From: Pedobacter sp. Bi126
GTDB lineage: Bacteria > Bacteroidota > Bacteroidia > Sphingobacteriales > Sphingobacteriaceae
Direction of reading: 5' to 3'
Assembly (NCBI RefSeq): GCF_918698245.1
Contig: NZ_CAKKMS010000003.1
Coordinates: 992,001 to 1,056,000, forward strand
Length of the DNA stretch: 64,000 nt
Shown: piece by piece, positions 35,667 through 44,328 of the stretch
Layout of the letters: each line of letters begins with the position of its first letter
Numbering within the stretch: the stretch's first letter is position 1
Program-made: the position numbers and the translations under genes
The notes under the pieces: generated by a model
Database searches by the model: none
Told to the model about the DNA's origin: nothing
What the model saw: only the letters and a program-made list of their open reading frames with translations

Positions 35667-36332
35667 CTACTTGTTAAATGTAATTAAGGTGTTATGCCCA
35701 CATTGTTCTAAATGTAAGTTCCTGAAATTTAAGCGGGCAAATATTTTACTTAGTTTCTTATGGGATGGATGAACATGTGTAAGCTTAATATTAAAATTTT
35801 CATTGAGCCAATAGCTCATTTTAATGGCCAATTTTCTAAAACCCGATTCTTTTGCAAGTTCCTGCTGAAGAAATTTCTCATTGTTAACCACAATAAAACC
35901 GTAGCCGTTTTCTCCAATCAAGTTGTAGATACATTTTGCAAAACGGTAATCGTTAATGCAATAATACCAGCATATGCGGTTAAAAATAATATCGAACTTA
36001 CCATGGGCTTCTTCTAAATAGCCCAATGAAAAATTTACTGTTATGTTTTGGTCGCTAGCTTTTGTTCTTGCTATTGTTAAATAATTCTGGCTGATATCGT
36101 GCCAGGTAACTTTCGCGCCCCTTTTGGCAAATTCGATACTATATTGTCCCGGACCGGCCCCCAGATCAAGTAAAGTTTTGTTTTCGAAACTGCCTAAGTG
36201 ACTTTTTATAATATCTATAATTTTACTGTCTATTTTTTTGTATTCGTTTGCAGCATATTGTTCTGCAAAAGCTTTTGGAACAGGATCGAAACCTTTTCCT
36301 GGTTTTTGTAAGTGATATTTAAGCCAAAGCAT
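35667..36332 (-). CDS. class I SAM-dependent methyltransferase
   Basis: A 221-residue methyltransferase. The ATG at 36332 is used because the longer frame starts only at TTG and adds a hydrophobic stretch. Motif I is LLDLGAGPGQYSIEFAKRGA and motif II is VTWHDISQNYLTIAR. The later GKFDIIFNRICWYYCIND is motif IV, and VHPSHKKLSKIF precedes the last strands. The substrate is unknown. If the TTG were used, the protein would gain an N-terminal membrane anchor. Confidence 0.8.
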   Translation of the reverse strand: MLWLKYHLQKPGKGFDPVPKAFAEQYAANEYKKIDSKIIDIIKSHLGSFENKTLLDLGAGPGQYSIEFAKRGAKVTWHDISQNYLTIARTKASDQNITVNFSLGYLEEAHGKFDIIFNRICWYYCINDYRFAKCIYNLIGENGYGFIVVNNEKFLQQELAKESGFRKLAIKMSYWLNENFNIKLTHVHPSHKKLSKIFARLNFRNLHLEQCGHNTLITFNK

Positions 36333-36404
36333 AATGTTGAATAGAAGACTAATAGTTATAAGTACCAAGGTACCGTATTGGCTATGTATATTAAACAACA
36401 GTTT

Positions 36405-36557
36405 TGTTTACAACTGTAAACCCAGTTGTTTGCGATAAAACTTCGAAAAAAAGCACTAAATCACTTAAAGAATAGTAACAAATTTGGTATTTAGGCTTTT
36501 GTTTACAAGATATTTGGGGTTTTTGTAATTAAAAATATAATTTTAGCTATTGTAAAC
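36405..36557. promoter_or_regulatory. palindrome GTTTACA-AC-TGTAAAC and two more half-sites
   Basis: The heptamer GTTTACA occurs at 36405-36411 and 36501-36507, and its complement TGTAAAC at 36414-36420 and 36551-36557. The first pair forms a palindrome with a 2-base centre. They lie between the divergent methyltransferase and HupE genes. A shared transcription factor is possible but unproven. Confidence 0.45.
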
Positions 36558-36588
36558 TATTTCATTCTCAATAGTTAGCTTATTATTC

Positions 36589-37173
36589 ATGCCGTTACAA
36601 GATTTTATCTTTTATTTTAAATTGGGTTGGGCGCATATCATCAGTGCCGATGCTTTAGACCACCAGCTGTTTATTTTGGCACTGGTTGCTATTTACAGTT
36701 ATATCAATTTAAAACAGGTGCTCATATTGGTTACGGCTTTTACCATTGGCCATTCCTTTACCTTACTTTTAAGCGTATTGGATATTATCCGGTTTGATAG
36801 CAAGTGGGTAGAATTTTTAATTCCCTGTACCATTGTAATTACCGCAATCAGCAATTTGTTTAGAAAGAATTTCTCCTTAAAATCGATTAAGATCAATTAT
36901 TTTTTGGCACTTGGTTTTGGTCTTATTCATGGAATGGGCTTTGCAAACTCCATCCGGATAATGCTGGCCAAAGATCAGAATATTGGCTGGGGCCTATTTG
37001 GTTTTAATGTAGGCTTGGAAGCCGGACAGGTTTTTATGGTGATCATCATTCTTTTAATTACCTTTTTAATTTTTAATTATACCCGCATAAAGCGTATGAA
37101 CTGGGTTTTATTTATATCAGCAGCCGTATTTAGCCTGGCTTTAAAAATGGCTTTAGAACGAATTCCTTTTTAA
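36589..37173 (+). CDS. HupE/UreJ family membrane protein
   Basis: A 194-residue inner membrane protein with about six hydrophobic helices. Conserved His residues of HupE/UreJ are seen in DALDHQLF, TIGHSFTLL and LGFGLIHGMGFAN. Family members are nickel or cobalt permease-like proteins associated with hydrogenase and urease, but in Bacteroidota they often occur with M1 peptidases, as here; the gap to the downstream M1 gene is 11 bases. No hydrogenase or urease gene lies nearby, so a role in metal supply to the peptidase is only a guess. Confidence 0.86.
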   Translation: MPLQDFIFYFKLGWAHIISADALDHQLFILALVAIYSYINLKQVLILVTAFTIGHSFTLLLSVLDIIRFDSKWVEFLIPCTIVITAISNLFRKNFSLKSIKINYFLALGFGLIHGMGFANSIRIMLAKDQNIGWGLFGFNVGLEAGQVFMVIIILLITFLIFNYTRIKRMNWVLFISAAVFSLALKMALERIPF

Positions 37174-37184
37174 TAAACCATATC

Positions 37185-39557
37185 ATGAATAAACTATTTA
37201 CTTTAACCGGCCTGTTATTCTTTTCTGGTAGCCTGGCTATGGCCCAAAATACGCAGAATAACCCAGGGAGTAACCATGGGAATAAGTTTGAGCAGTTGGG
37301 CACCATTTTACCAACACCTAATGAACAACGTACAGCCAGCGGAGCGCCTGGTGTTAAATACTGGCAGCAACGTGCCGATTATAACATCAAATGCGAGCTG
37401 GATGAAAAAAATCTGTTGTTAACCGGATCTGAAACGATCACTTACACCAATAATTCTCCTGATCCACTAACTTATATCTGGTTGCAGCTTGATGAAAATG
37501 AGCATAGCACGGATCGCAATGCGAATTACCAGGATGCGACTAAAATGCCTGCAACAGGAAATACTAAAAATTTAGATCAGTTAAGCGCAACAGGAAACAA
37601 CGGTTATGGAATAAATATTACCAAATTAACCGATGCAACCGGTAAAAACTTGCCCTATACGGTTAATAAAACCATGATGAGGATAGATTTGCCTGTAGCG
37701 TTGAGAAGTGGACAAAAACTTATCTTCAATATTGATTGGAACTATAAAATTTCTGACCGGATGAGTGTTGGCGGCCGTGGAGGGTATGAGTTTTTCCCAA
37801 CCGATGGAAACTACCTGTTTACCATGACCCAGTGGTACCCACGCTTATGTGTATATAGCGATTTTCAGGGATGGCAGAACCATCAGTTTACAGGCAGAGG
37901 TGAGTTTGCCTTAACCTTTGGCGATTTTAAAGTTCAGATGACTGTGCCGGCTGATCACCTGGTAGGTTCAACGGGAGAGTGTATCAATTATAGCGCTGTT
38001 TTAAATCCAACTCAATTAAGTAGGTATAATGCTGCTAAAACTGCTGCTGCGCCTGTAGAAATACAAACTTTGGCTGAAGCTAAACTGGCAGAAACCAAAA
38101 AATCTACAGCAAAAAAAACTTGGGTTTTTAATGCGAACAATGTCCGCGATTTTGCCTGGACATCTTCACGTAAGTTTATCTGGGATGCCATGCCTCAAAA
38201 AATTCAGGCCAATAACAATACCGTAATGTGTATGAGTTTTTATGGGAAAGAAGCATATAACCTATACAGTAAGTTTTCTACCCGTGCAGTAGCACATACC
38301 ATTAAAACCTATTCAGATTTTACTATCCCTTATCCTTACCCTGTTGCACAAAGTATCGAAGCTGCAAATGGAATGGAATATCCAATGATCTGTTTTAACT
38401 ATGGCCGTACAGATACTGACGGAACATACAGCGAAAGCACTAAAAATGGGATGTTAGGTGTAATTATTCACGAGGTTGGACACAACTTCTTCCCAATGAT
38501 TGTAAATAGTGATGAACGCCAATGGACCTGGATGGATGAAGGACTAAATTCTTTTGTTGAATATTTAACAGAAGAGCTTTGGGACAACAAATTTCCAAGT
38601 AAAAAAGGACCGGCATATACCATTGTTGATTACATGAAACTACCAAAGGATGAACTGGAGCCAATTATGACCAACTCTGAAAACATTACCCGTTTCGGTC
38701 CGAATGCGTATTCGAAACCTGCTACCGGTTTAAATATCCTTCGCGAAACCATCATGGGACGGGAACTTTTCGATTATGCATTTAAAGAATATTCGAGAAG
38801 ATGGGCTTTTAAACATCCTGAACCTGCAGATCTTTTCCGTACCATGGAAGATGCCAGCGGCGAAGATTTAGATTGGTTTTGGAGAGGTTGGTTTTATGGA
38901 ACCGATCCATGCGATATATCTTTAGATAGCGTGAAATTTGCAAAAGCCGATTTCCCTAAAGATTTACCAGAAGCCAAATCGAAAATGGTTAAAATTGATA
39001 AGCCTGCCGTTAATGCTTTTGAAGATATTTCGAAAACCAGAAACCGTGAGGATAAGAAAATTAATTTTTATATAGATAAAACTCCTGCAGCACAAGATTT
39101 CTACTATAAATACGATAGAGGAATGGTTACTATTGATACCACTGTTGCTACTAAAACAGAAACCGCCGCAGCACTAGAAGCTGTTCCTTCAGCAGAGCAG
39201 GACAAATATGGTAACAAATTTCTTTACGAACTGAGCTTTAGCAATAAAGGAGGCTTGGTAATGCCTATCATTGTTGAGTTTACTTATAAAGATGGAACAA
39301 AAGAAATAGACCGTATTCCAGCTCAGATCTGGAGGCATAATGAATTGAAAACAGCTAAATTTTATGTTAAAAATAAAGAAGTAGCCTCTATTTTAGTGGA
39401 TCCATTACGCGAAACTGCAGATATTGATACCTCAAACAATACCTGGGGCGGCAGAGCAAAAGAAAGCAAATTTAAAGTATATAAAACCAAAGCTGGCGGA
39501 GCAGTAAGAGGCCAATCGGTTGGTAAAAACCCAATGCAGGCCGCAGCGGGTAAATAG
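37185..39557 (+). CDS. M1 family metallopeptidase
   Basis: A 790-residue exported zinc aminopeptidase-like enzyme with signal peptide (LFFSGSLAMAQ). The zinc site HEVGH is at residues 429-433 and the third ligand Glu at 452 in WMDEGLNSFVEY, the correct HExxH-x18-E spacing. The upstream IEAANGMEYPM corresponds to the GxMEN substrate-binding motif. A C-terminal extension of about 200 residues is beta-rich. It probably forms an operon with hupE. Confidence 0.94.
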   Translation: MNKLFTLTGLLFFSGSLAMAQNTQNNPGSNHGNKFEQLGTILPTPNEQRTASGAPGVKYWQQRADYNIKCELDEKNLLLTGSETITYTNNSPDPLTYIWLQLDENEHSTDRNANYQDATKMPATGNTKNLDQLSATGNNGYGINITKLTDATGKNLPYTVNKTMMRIDLPVALRSGQKLIFNIDWNYKISDRMSVGGRGGYEFFPTDGNYLFTMTQWYPRLCVYSDFQGWQNHQFTGRGEFALTFGDFKVQMTVPADHLVGSTGECINYSAVLNPTQLSRYNAAKTAAAPVEIQTLAEAKLAETKKSTAKKTWVFNANNVRDFAWTSSRKFIWDAMPQKIQANNNTVMCMSFYGKEAYNLYSKFSTRAVAHTIKTYSDFTIPYPYPVAQSIEAANGMEYPMICFNYGRTDTDGTYSESTKNGMLGVIIHEVGHNFFPMIVNSDERQWTWMDEGLNSFVEYLTEELWDNKFPSKKGPAYTIVDYMKLPKDELEPIMTNSENITRFGPNAYSKPATGLNILRETIMGRELFDYAFKEYSRRWAFKHPEPADLFRTMEDASGEDLDWFWRGWFYGTDPCDISLDSVKFAKADFPKDLPEAKSKMVKIDKPAVNAFEDISKTRNREDKKINFYIDKTPAAQDFYYKYDRGMVTIDTTVATKTETAAALEAVPSAEQDKYGNKFLYELSFSNKGGLVMPIIVEFTYKDGTKEIDRIPAQIWRHNELKTAKFYVKNKEVASILVDPLRETADIDTSNNTWGGRAKESKFKVYKTKAGGAVRGQSVGKNPMQAAAGK

Positions 39558-39768
39558 TAATACTAACCTTCATGCCGGAAGATCGTCATTCCCAACTTGA
39601 TTGGGAACCACATAGTGCTCATGAATGCCTTTGAAGAGAAGAAAGCTTATGAATAATCGTACTGCCTTGGTGGGGTTTGTAGGTTGCATTAGATTCCCGC
39701 CTGCGCGAGAATGACGACCGCTCTTGGAATCTGTCAATCGTAGCTTTTCGAAAGGATTGTGCACGCGA

Positions 39769-39806
39769 GAAATCCCTGTTGAATTTTTTCAACAGGGATT
39801 TTATTT
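39769..39806 (+). terminator. strong terminator upstream of uvrB
   Basis: AAATCCCTGTTGAA pairs with TTCAACAGGGATTT around a 4-base loop, followed by TTATTTT. It ends the hupE/M1 transcript. Confidence 0.88.
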
Positions 39807-39822
39807 TCCTGACTTTCGCCTG

Positions 39823-39854
39823 TTTTACTCTTTAGTCCCGAAATCGTATATTTG
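39823..39854 (+). promoter_or_regulatory. promoter-like element directly before uvrB
   Basis: TATATTTG (39847-39854) matches TAnnTTTG; TTTT at 39823-39826 is a poor -33 box 20 bases upstream. The uvrB ATG is only 8 bases after the box, so a transcript from here would be nearly leaderless. Confidence 0.4.
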
Positions 39855-39862
39855 ATATACTC

Positions 39863-41905
39863 ATGAAATTTAAAATCACCTCAGAATATCAACCCACCGG
39901 AGACCAACCGAATGCGATAAAACAATTGGTAGATGGCGTAAATGCCAATGAACATTATCAAACTTTACTAGGCGTTACGGGATCGGGAAAAACATTTACG
40001 GTAGCCAATGTGATCGAGCAGACGCAAAAACCTACACTGATTTTGAGTCACAATAAAACTTTGGCAGCGCAGCTTTACGGCGAGTTCAAAAATTTCTTCC
40101 CTGAAAACTCGGTGAATTATTTTGTCTCTTACTACGATTACTATCAGCCAGAAGCTTTTATCGCATCAAGCAATACTTATATCGAAAAAGATCTGAGTAT
40201 AAACGAAGAGATTGAAAAACTCCGGTTACGCACTACCTCTTCGTTAATGAGCGGCAGACGAGATATTATCGTGGTATCATCCATCTCCTGTATTTATGGT
40301 ATGGGTAATCCCGAAGATTTTTCCCGAATGGTTTTCCGTTTTGGCGTGGGCTTAAGGATTTCGAGGAATGCATTTTTACATAGCTTGGTTGAGATTTTAT
40401 ATTCCAGAACTACAACAGACTTTAAACGCGGAACCTTTAGGGTTAAAGGTGATACCGTTGATATTTTTCCAGCTTATCTTGATCATGCTTACCGCATCTC
40501 TTTTTTCGGTGATGATATTGAAGAACTTTCTGCAATTGATCCGGTTTCCGGGAAAACTATAGAGAAATTAGAAGACATGGCCATTTATCCGGCCAATCTT
40601 TTCGTTACTCCGAAAGATAGATTCAATTCTTCGATCTGGGGAATTCAGGAGGAGCTCGAAATCCGTAAGAACCAGTTAATTGCAGATCGACATTTGCTGG
40701 AAGCAAAACGGTTGGAAGAACGTACCAATTTCGATATCGAAATGATGAAAGAATTGGGTTATTGTTCCGGTATCGAAAACTACTCTCGTTTCTTCGATGG
40801 AAGGCAGCCCGGTATGCGTCCTTTCTGTCTGTTGGATTATTTTCCTGAAGATTATTTAATGGTAATTGATGAAAGCCATGTTACCGTTCCGCAGATCAGA
40901 GCCATGTACGGTGGCGATAGATCGAGGAAATTATCTTTAGTTGAATATGGTTTCCGTTTGCCAGCTGCACTGGATAACAGACCTTTAAACTTTAACGAAT
41001 TCGAAGCGCTTGCCCCGCAAACCATTTATGTAAGTGCAACTCCGGCTGAATATGAATTGGAAAAATCAGAAGGTGTGGTAGTAGAGCAGGTAATTCGACC
41101 TACAGGTTTGTTAGATCCTGTTATTGAGATTAGACCTGCCATTAACCAGGTCGACGATCTTCTTGATGAAATAGATATTACCATAAAAGAAGGGGGACGT
41201 ATTTTGGTTACCACATTAACCAAACGTATGGCTGAAGAATTAACTAAATATCTTGATCGCTTAAATATCAAGACCAGGTACATTCATTCTGAAATTAAAA
41301 CCCTCGAACGTGTAGAGATTCTTCGTGGTTTACGTTTAGGAGAATTTGATGTGTTGGTTGGAATTAACCTTTTGCGTGAAGGTTTGGATTTGCCAGAGGT
41401 TACTTTGGTTGCTATTTTAGATGCGGATAAAGAAGGTTTCTTAAGGTCTGAAAAATCACTGATCCAAACCATAGGCCGTGCGGCCCGTAACGATAAGGGC
41501 CGTGTAATTATGTATGCTGATAACATTACGGATAGCATGGAGAAAACCATCTCAGAAACGAACAGACGTAGGGATATACAGATTGCTTATAACCTTGAAC
41601 ATGGCATTACGCCTAAAACTGTTGGTAAATCAAGGGAAGCAATTTTAGAGCAAACATCTGTCCTTGATTTCTCTCAGAAAGCAAGCGATAACAAAGCCAG
41701 GGCTTATGTAGAAAATGCCGAAATCAGCATTGCCGCCGATCCCATTGTACAATATATGGGTAAAGCAGAACTGCAAAGAGCAATTGATACTACGCGTAAA
41801 GATATGCAGAAAGCAGCAAAAGATATGGACTTTTTGCAGGCGGCAAAGCTGCGTGACGAAATGTTTGCCCTAGAAAAAATGTTTAACGAAAAATTCGGTA
41901 AGTAA
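39863..41905 (+). CDS. uvrB: excinuclease ABC subunit B
   Basis: The 680-residue damage-recognition helicase of nucleotide excision repair. Walker A GVTGSGKT is at 37-44. The beta-hairpin region YYDYYQPEAFIASSNTYI, the DEAD-like box MVIDESHV and motif VI IQTIGRAARN are present. The C-terminal UVR motif (about 640-675, LRDEMFALEKMF) binds UvrC. Length is normal. No SOS-type operator was identified. It is probably transcribed alone. Confidence 0.97.
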   Translation: MKFKITSEYQPTGDQPNAIKQLVDGVNANEHYQTLLGVTGSGKTFTVANVIEQTQKPTLILSHNKTLAAQLYGEFKNFFPENSVNYFVSYYDYYQPEAFIASSNTYIEKDLSINEEIEKLRLRTTSSLMSGRRDIIVVSSISCIYGMGNPEDFSRMVFRFGVGLRISRNAFLHSLVEILYSRTTTDFKRGTFRVKGDTVDIFPAYLDHAYRISFFGDDIEELSAIDPVSGKTIEKLEDMAIYPANLFVTPKDRFNSSIWGIQEELEIRKNQLIADRHLLEAKRLEERTNFDIEMMKELGYCSGIENYSRFFDGRQPGMRPFCLLDYFPEDYLMVIDESHVTVPQIRAMYGGDRSRKLSLVEYGFRLPAALDNRPLNFNEFEALAPQTIYVSATPAEYELEKSEGVVVEQVIRPTGLLDPVIEIRPAINQVDDLLDEIDITIKEGGRILVTTLTKRMAEELTKYLDRLNIKTRYIHSEIKTLERVEILRGLRLGEFDVLVGINLLREGLDLPEVTLVAILDADKEGFLRSEKSLIQTIGRAARNDKGRVIMYADNITDSMEKTISETNRRRDIQIAYNLEHGITPKTVGKSREAILEQTSVLDFSQKASDNKARAYVENAEISIAADPIVQYMGKAELQRAIDTTRKDMQKAAKDMDFLQAAKLRDEMFALEKMFNEKFGK

Positions 41906-41922
41906 CGATTTGGTTTTATAGC

Positions 41923-41978
41923 ATGATTTTTAGATAATTTAGCCTACAATTGCTTTAAACAAGTTATCTAAAAATCAT
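41923..41978. promoter_or_regulatory. 15-bp perfect inverted repeat before the DUF3472 gene
   Basis: ATGATTTTTAGATAA (41923-41937) and its exact complement TTATCTAAAAATCAT (41964-41978) are separated by 26 bases. The right arm ends 3 bases before the ATG at 41982, and the left arm overlaps a possible -7 box (TAATTTAG). There is no T-tract after it, so it looks like an operator or a translation-controlling hairpin rather than a terminator. Confidence 0.55.
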
Positions 41979-41981
41979 TCA

Positions 41982-43274
41982 ATGAAATCTTTTAAACTAA
42001 TAACACTGATCGTACTCGGTGTCATGGGGCTAAAAAGTTATGCCCAAAATGCTACAGCAATTTCCCTTCCACTTGGAGGTAATGCCTACAGTTCTTTACA
42101 CCAGGATTCAGAAAGAACATTATCCAACAGGGGAATCGTAAACTGGTCTAACCCAAAAGAATATTTTACAGCTTATTTTCGGGTTTCTAAACCTGGTACC
42201 ATAACGGTATCATTAAGCGATAAACCTACTGTAGATGGGCAATCAGTTCTGGAATTCGCCATCAACAATCAATCTAAAAAGGTAGGTTTCGATGAAACCA
42301 AATCATTTGACGGCAAGATTGGCGAGTGGACCATTAAAGATACGGGCTACGTTGCCTTAACCATTAAAGGAATAAGCAAAACTGGAACGAAATTTCCTTC
42401 AATACAAGCCTTATCCATTAGTGGAACAGCAACTGAAGGCAAAACGGCTTATGTTAAAAACAACGAAGGCAACTTTTTTCATTGGGGCAGACGTGGGCCA
42501 TCGGTTCACCTCAACTATCAACAACCTGAAAATGTAAATGCAGCGTGGTATTATAACGAAGTAACTGTGCCAAAGGGTGAAGATATTTTAGGCTCTTATT
42601 TTATGGCTAACGGATTTAGTGAAGGCTATTTCGGGATGCAGGTAAATAGTCCAACCGAACGGCATATCTTATTTTCGGTATGGAGCCCTTTCAATACCGA
42701 CGATCCTAAAAGTATCCCGGAATCGCACAAAATAAAAATGCTAAAGAAAGGAGAAAACGTACATACGGGAGAATTTGGTAATGAAGGTGCTGGCGGTCAG
42801 AGCTACCTAAACTACATGTGGAAAGCAGGAAATACCTATAAATTTTTGTTGCATGGTGTGCCTGGAAAAGATAGCCTAACTACTTACACTGCTTATTTCT
42901 TTGCTCCCGAAATCAATAAATGGCAATTGATAGCCAGTTTTACCAGGCCGCAGACTAAAACCTATTTAAAACGCTTCCATTCCTTTTTAGAAAACTTTTC
43001 ACCTGTACAGGGCGACTTATCGCGGAAGGTTTTGTTTGATAACCAATGGATCTGCGATGATAAGGGAACATGGACTGAATTAAAATCTGCCCGCTTTACG
43101 ACTGACAACACAGGAGCAAAAGGATATCGGATGGATTATCAGGGAGGAGTAGATAATGGTGCCTTTTATTTAAAGAACGGGGGCTTTTTTAACGATTACA
43201 CCACACCAAGAAAAATATTTACCAGAAGCACTACAGGTAAAAAACCTGAAATAGATTTCAGTAAATTACCGTAA
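41982..43274 (+). CDS. secreted protein with DUF5077 and DUF3472 domains
   Basis: A 430-residue exported protein with signal peptide (LIVLGVMGLKSYAQ). Residues about 25-150 form a beta-sandwich resembling DUF5077 (ISLPLGGNAYSSLHQ.., FRVSKPGTITVSLSD). Residues about 160-400 match DUF3472 (HWGRRGPSVHLNYQ, WYYNEVTVPKGEDILGSYF, EGYFGMQVNSPTERHILFS, shown as fragments). These pairs are thought to bind or act on carbohydrates, but activity is unproven. A long inverted repeat lies just upstream. Confidence 0.85.
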   Translation: MKSFKLITLIVLGVMGLKSYAQNATAISLPLGGNAYSSLHQDSERTLSNRGIVNWSNPKEYFTAYFRVSKPGTITVSLSDKPTVDGQSVLEFAINNQSKKVGFDETKSFDGKIGEWTIKDTGYVALTIKGISKTGTKFPSIQALSISGTATEGKTAYVKNNEGNFFHWGRRGPSVHLNYQQPENVNAAWYYNEVTVPKGEDILGSYFMANGFSEGYFGMQVNSPTERHILFSVWSPFNTDDPKSIPESHKIKMLKKGENVHTGEFGNEGAGGQSYLNYMWKAGNTYKFLLHGVPGKDSLTTYTAYFFAPEINKWQLIASFTRPQTKTYLKRFHSFLENFSPVQGDLSRKVLFDNQWICDDKGTWTELKSARFTTDNTGAKGYRMDYQGGVDNGAFYLKNGGFFNDYTTPRKIFTRSTTGKKPEIDFSKLP

Positions 43275-43329
43275 CACTCAAAATAATTATGGAATTTTGA
43301 GGCTTTAATCATGATTATATACAGCACAA

Positions 43330-43527
43330 ATGGACGGGCAAAACAGAAAAGACATTTATCCGGGATTAGAAGTCGGAATTATCTTGAAAAAAGATCAGCG
43401 GTCGGGAAATATCACTTACGGCGTGGTGAAAGATCTGCTCACGTCATCGGCATTTCATTCCAGAGGGATAAAAGTGAGGCTCGAAGATGGTCAGGTAGGC
43501 CGCGTAGCTGAAATTATTGAAGATTAA
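43330..43527 (+). CDS. ywbE: YwbE family protein
   Basis: A 65-residue protein of the YwbE family (DUF2196). Its conserved sequence runs from RKDIYPGLEVGIILKKDQ through GVVKDLLTSSAFHSRGIKV to LEDGQVGRVAEI. It is a small beta-rich, probably nucleic-acid-associated fold of unknown role. An overlapping frame from 43311 is a shadow. It lies 55 bases behind the DUF3472 gene. Confidence 0.9.
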   Translation: MDGQNRKDIYPGLEVGIILKKDQRSGNITYGVVKDLLTSSAFHSRGIKVRLEDGQVGRVAEIIED

Positions 43528-43626
43528 TGCGGATATTAAAACCTTTATAGGCTTATTTACGTATTATATTTGTAATCAAAATGCAATTAAAGGCACAATA
43601 AGTAACAAAATAAATTTTATGACGTC

Positions 43627-43634
43627 TATATTTG
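43627..43634 (+). promoter_or_regulatory. -7 element upstream of the DUF4834 gene
   Basis: TATATTTG, an exact TAnnTTTG match, 20 bases before the ATG at 43655. A second identical TATATTTG lies at 43565-43572. Neither has a perfect -33 box. Confidence 0.45.
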
Positions 43635-43654
43635 TAACAACAGTAATTTAAAAA

Positions 43655-43903
43655 ATGGCATTAGTAAAATTCATTTTCATCACAATATTGGTACTTTGGC
43701 TGATCAGAATGTTGATTAGGTTAATACTGCCAATGCTGTTTAATAACCTGGCCAGCAAAATGCAGAGTCAGGCTACAGGACAGCAACAACAAAAACGGTC
43801 AAAACCTGAAGGCGCTATTTCGATAGATTATATGCCTCCAAAGCCTGATCAAAGTAAAACAGATAAACTCGGCGACTTCGTAGATTACGAAGAAGTGAAA
43901 TAA
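43655..43903 (+). CDS. DUF4834 family small membrane protein
   Basis: An 82-residue protein with one N-terminal transmembrane helix (about residues 4-30, FIFITILVLWLIRMLIRLIL). A Gln/Lys-rich linker and an acidic tail follow (SIDYMPPKPDQ, DFVDYEEVK). This matches DUF4834 proteins of Bacteroidota, whose function is unknown. It has a -7 promoter-like box 20 bases upstream and a strong terminator right behind it. Confidence 0.85.
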   Translation: MALVKFIFITILVLWLIRMLIRLILPMLFNNLASKMQSQATGQQQQKRSKPEGAISIDYMPPKPDQSKTDKLGDFVDYEEVK

Positions 43904-43908
43904 AACTA

Positions 43909-43936
43909 AACCCTGAACTTGTTCAGGGTTTTTTTG
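43909..43936 (+). terminator. terminator of the DUF4834 gene
   Basis: AACCCTGAAC and GTTCAGGGTT form a 10-bp stem with a 2-base loop, followed by TTTTTG. Confidence 0.9.
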
Positions 43937-44017
43937 TTTAAAGCCTGTCGAAACGCCTTGTAAGACATTTAAAACAGGTCCTTCGACAAGCTGCCATTGA
44001 CGTATTTTAAAAACTAG

Positions 44018-44144
44018 CGTCATCTCGACTGTAGCGCAGTCCCGAACTTTCGGGAGAGAGATCTTTGTACCAAGTTATTGAAATCAAATCTCAAAGATTT
44101 TGCTTCGCAGAGCCTTCGGGTTCTCCACTGCGGTCGAGATGACG
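44018..44144. repeat. palindromic intergenic repeat (within a 425-base gene-free stretch)
   Basis: It begins CGTCATCTCGACTGTAGCGC and ends CTGCGGTCGAGATGACG, making 12-bp perfect inverted termini (CGTCATCTCGAC/GTCGAGATGACG). It is the best-preserved copy of the family seen at 2165 and 26909. Upstream (43940-43993) is another inverted fragment, CTGTCGAAACGCC ... CCTTCGACAAGC. The frame 44078-44260 runs through it and is not a gene. The rest of 43904-44328 holds only the terminator at 43909. Confidence 0.85.
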
Positions 44145-44328
44145 ATTTATCTTACCTGTTACTTAACTTCTTTGTTTTTTTGCTAGAAAACTGGCCCCTC
44201 AGTATGACAATCCTATATTTAGATACAGACTTTTTTTTGTGTGAATTCAAAAAGCAATAATTTAAAATATATAGTTTAAGTTTAATGTTTTAACCTTCAA
44301 CCCGAAAACCAAAACTATACCGGCAACT

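Larger units (their letters stand above)
39558..39862. repeat. 305-base intergenic region with a long palindromic repeat
   Basis: About 39583-39717 is a decayed repeat: it begins TCGTCATTCCCAACTTG and ends GATTCCCGCCTGCGCGAGAA then TGACGA, so the ends are inverted. The minus-strand frame in it (39570-39764) is not a gene. It is followed by a terminator (39769-39806) and a promoter-like element for uvrB. Confidence 0.7.

Noticed and set aside
37185..39557. A toxin or defence role for the large peptidase genes (M1, M13, DUF885)
   Set aside because: They have signal sequences and complete peptidase motifs typical of periplasmic peptide degradation; no immunity or defence partner is adjacent.
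39570..39764. 64-residue minus-strand frame after the M1 gene
   Set aside because: It lies inside a palindromic repeat and has no protein-like pattern.
44078..44260. 60-residue plus-strand frame
   Set aside because: It runs through the palindromic repeat at 44018-44144; no start context or conserved pattern.
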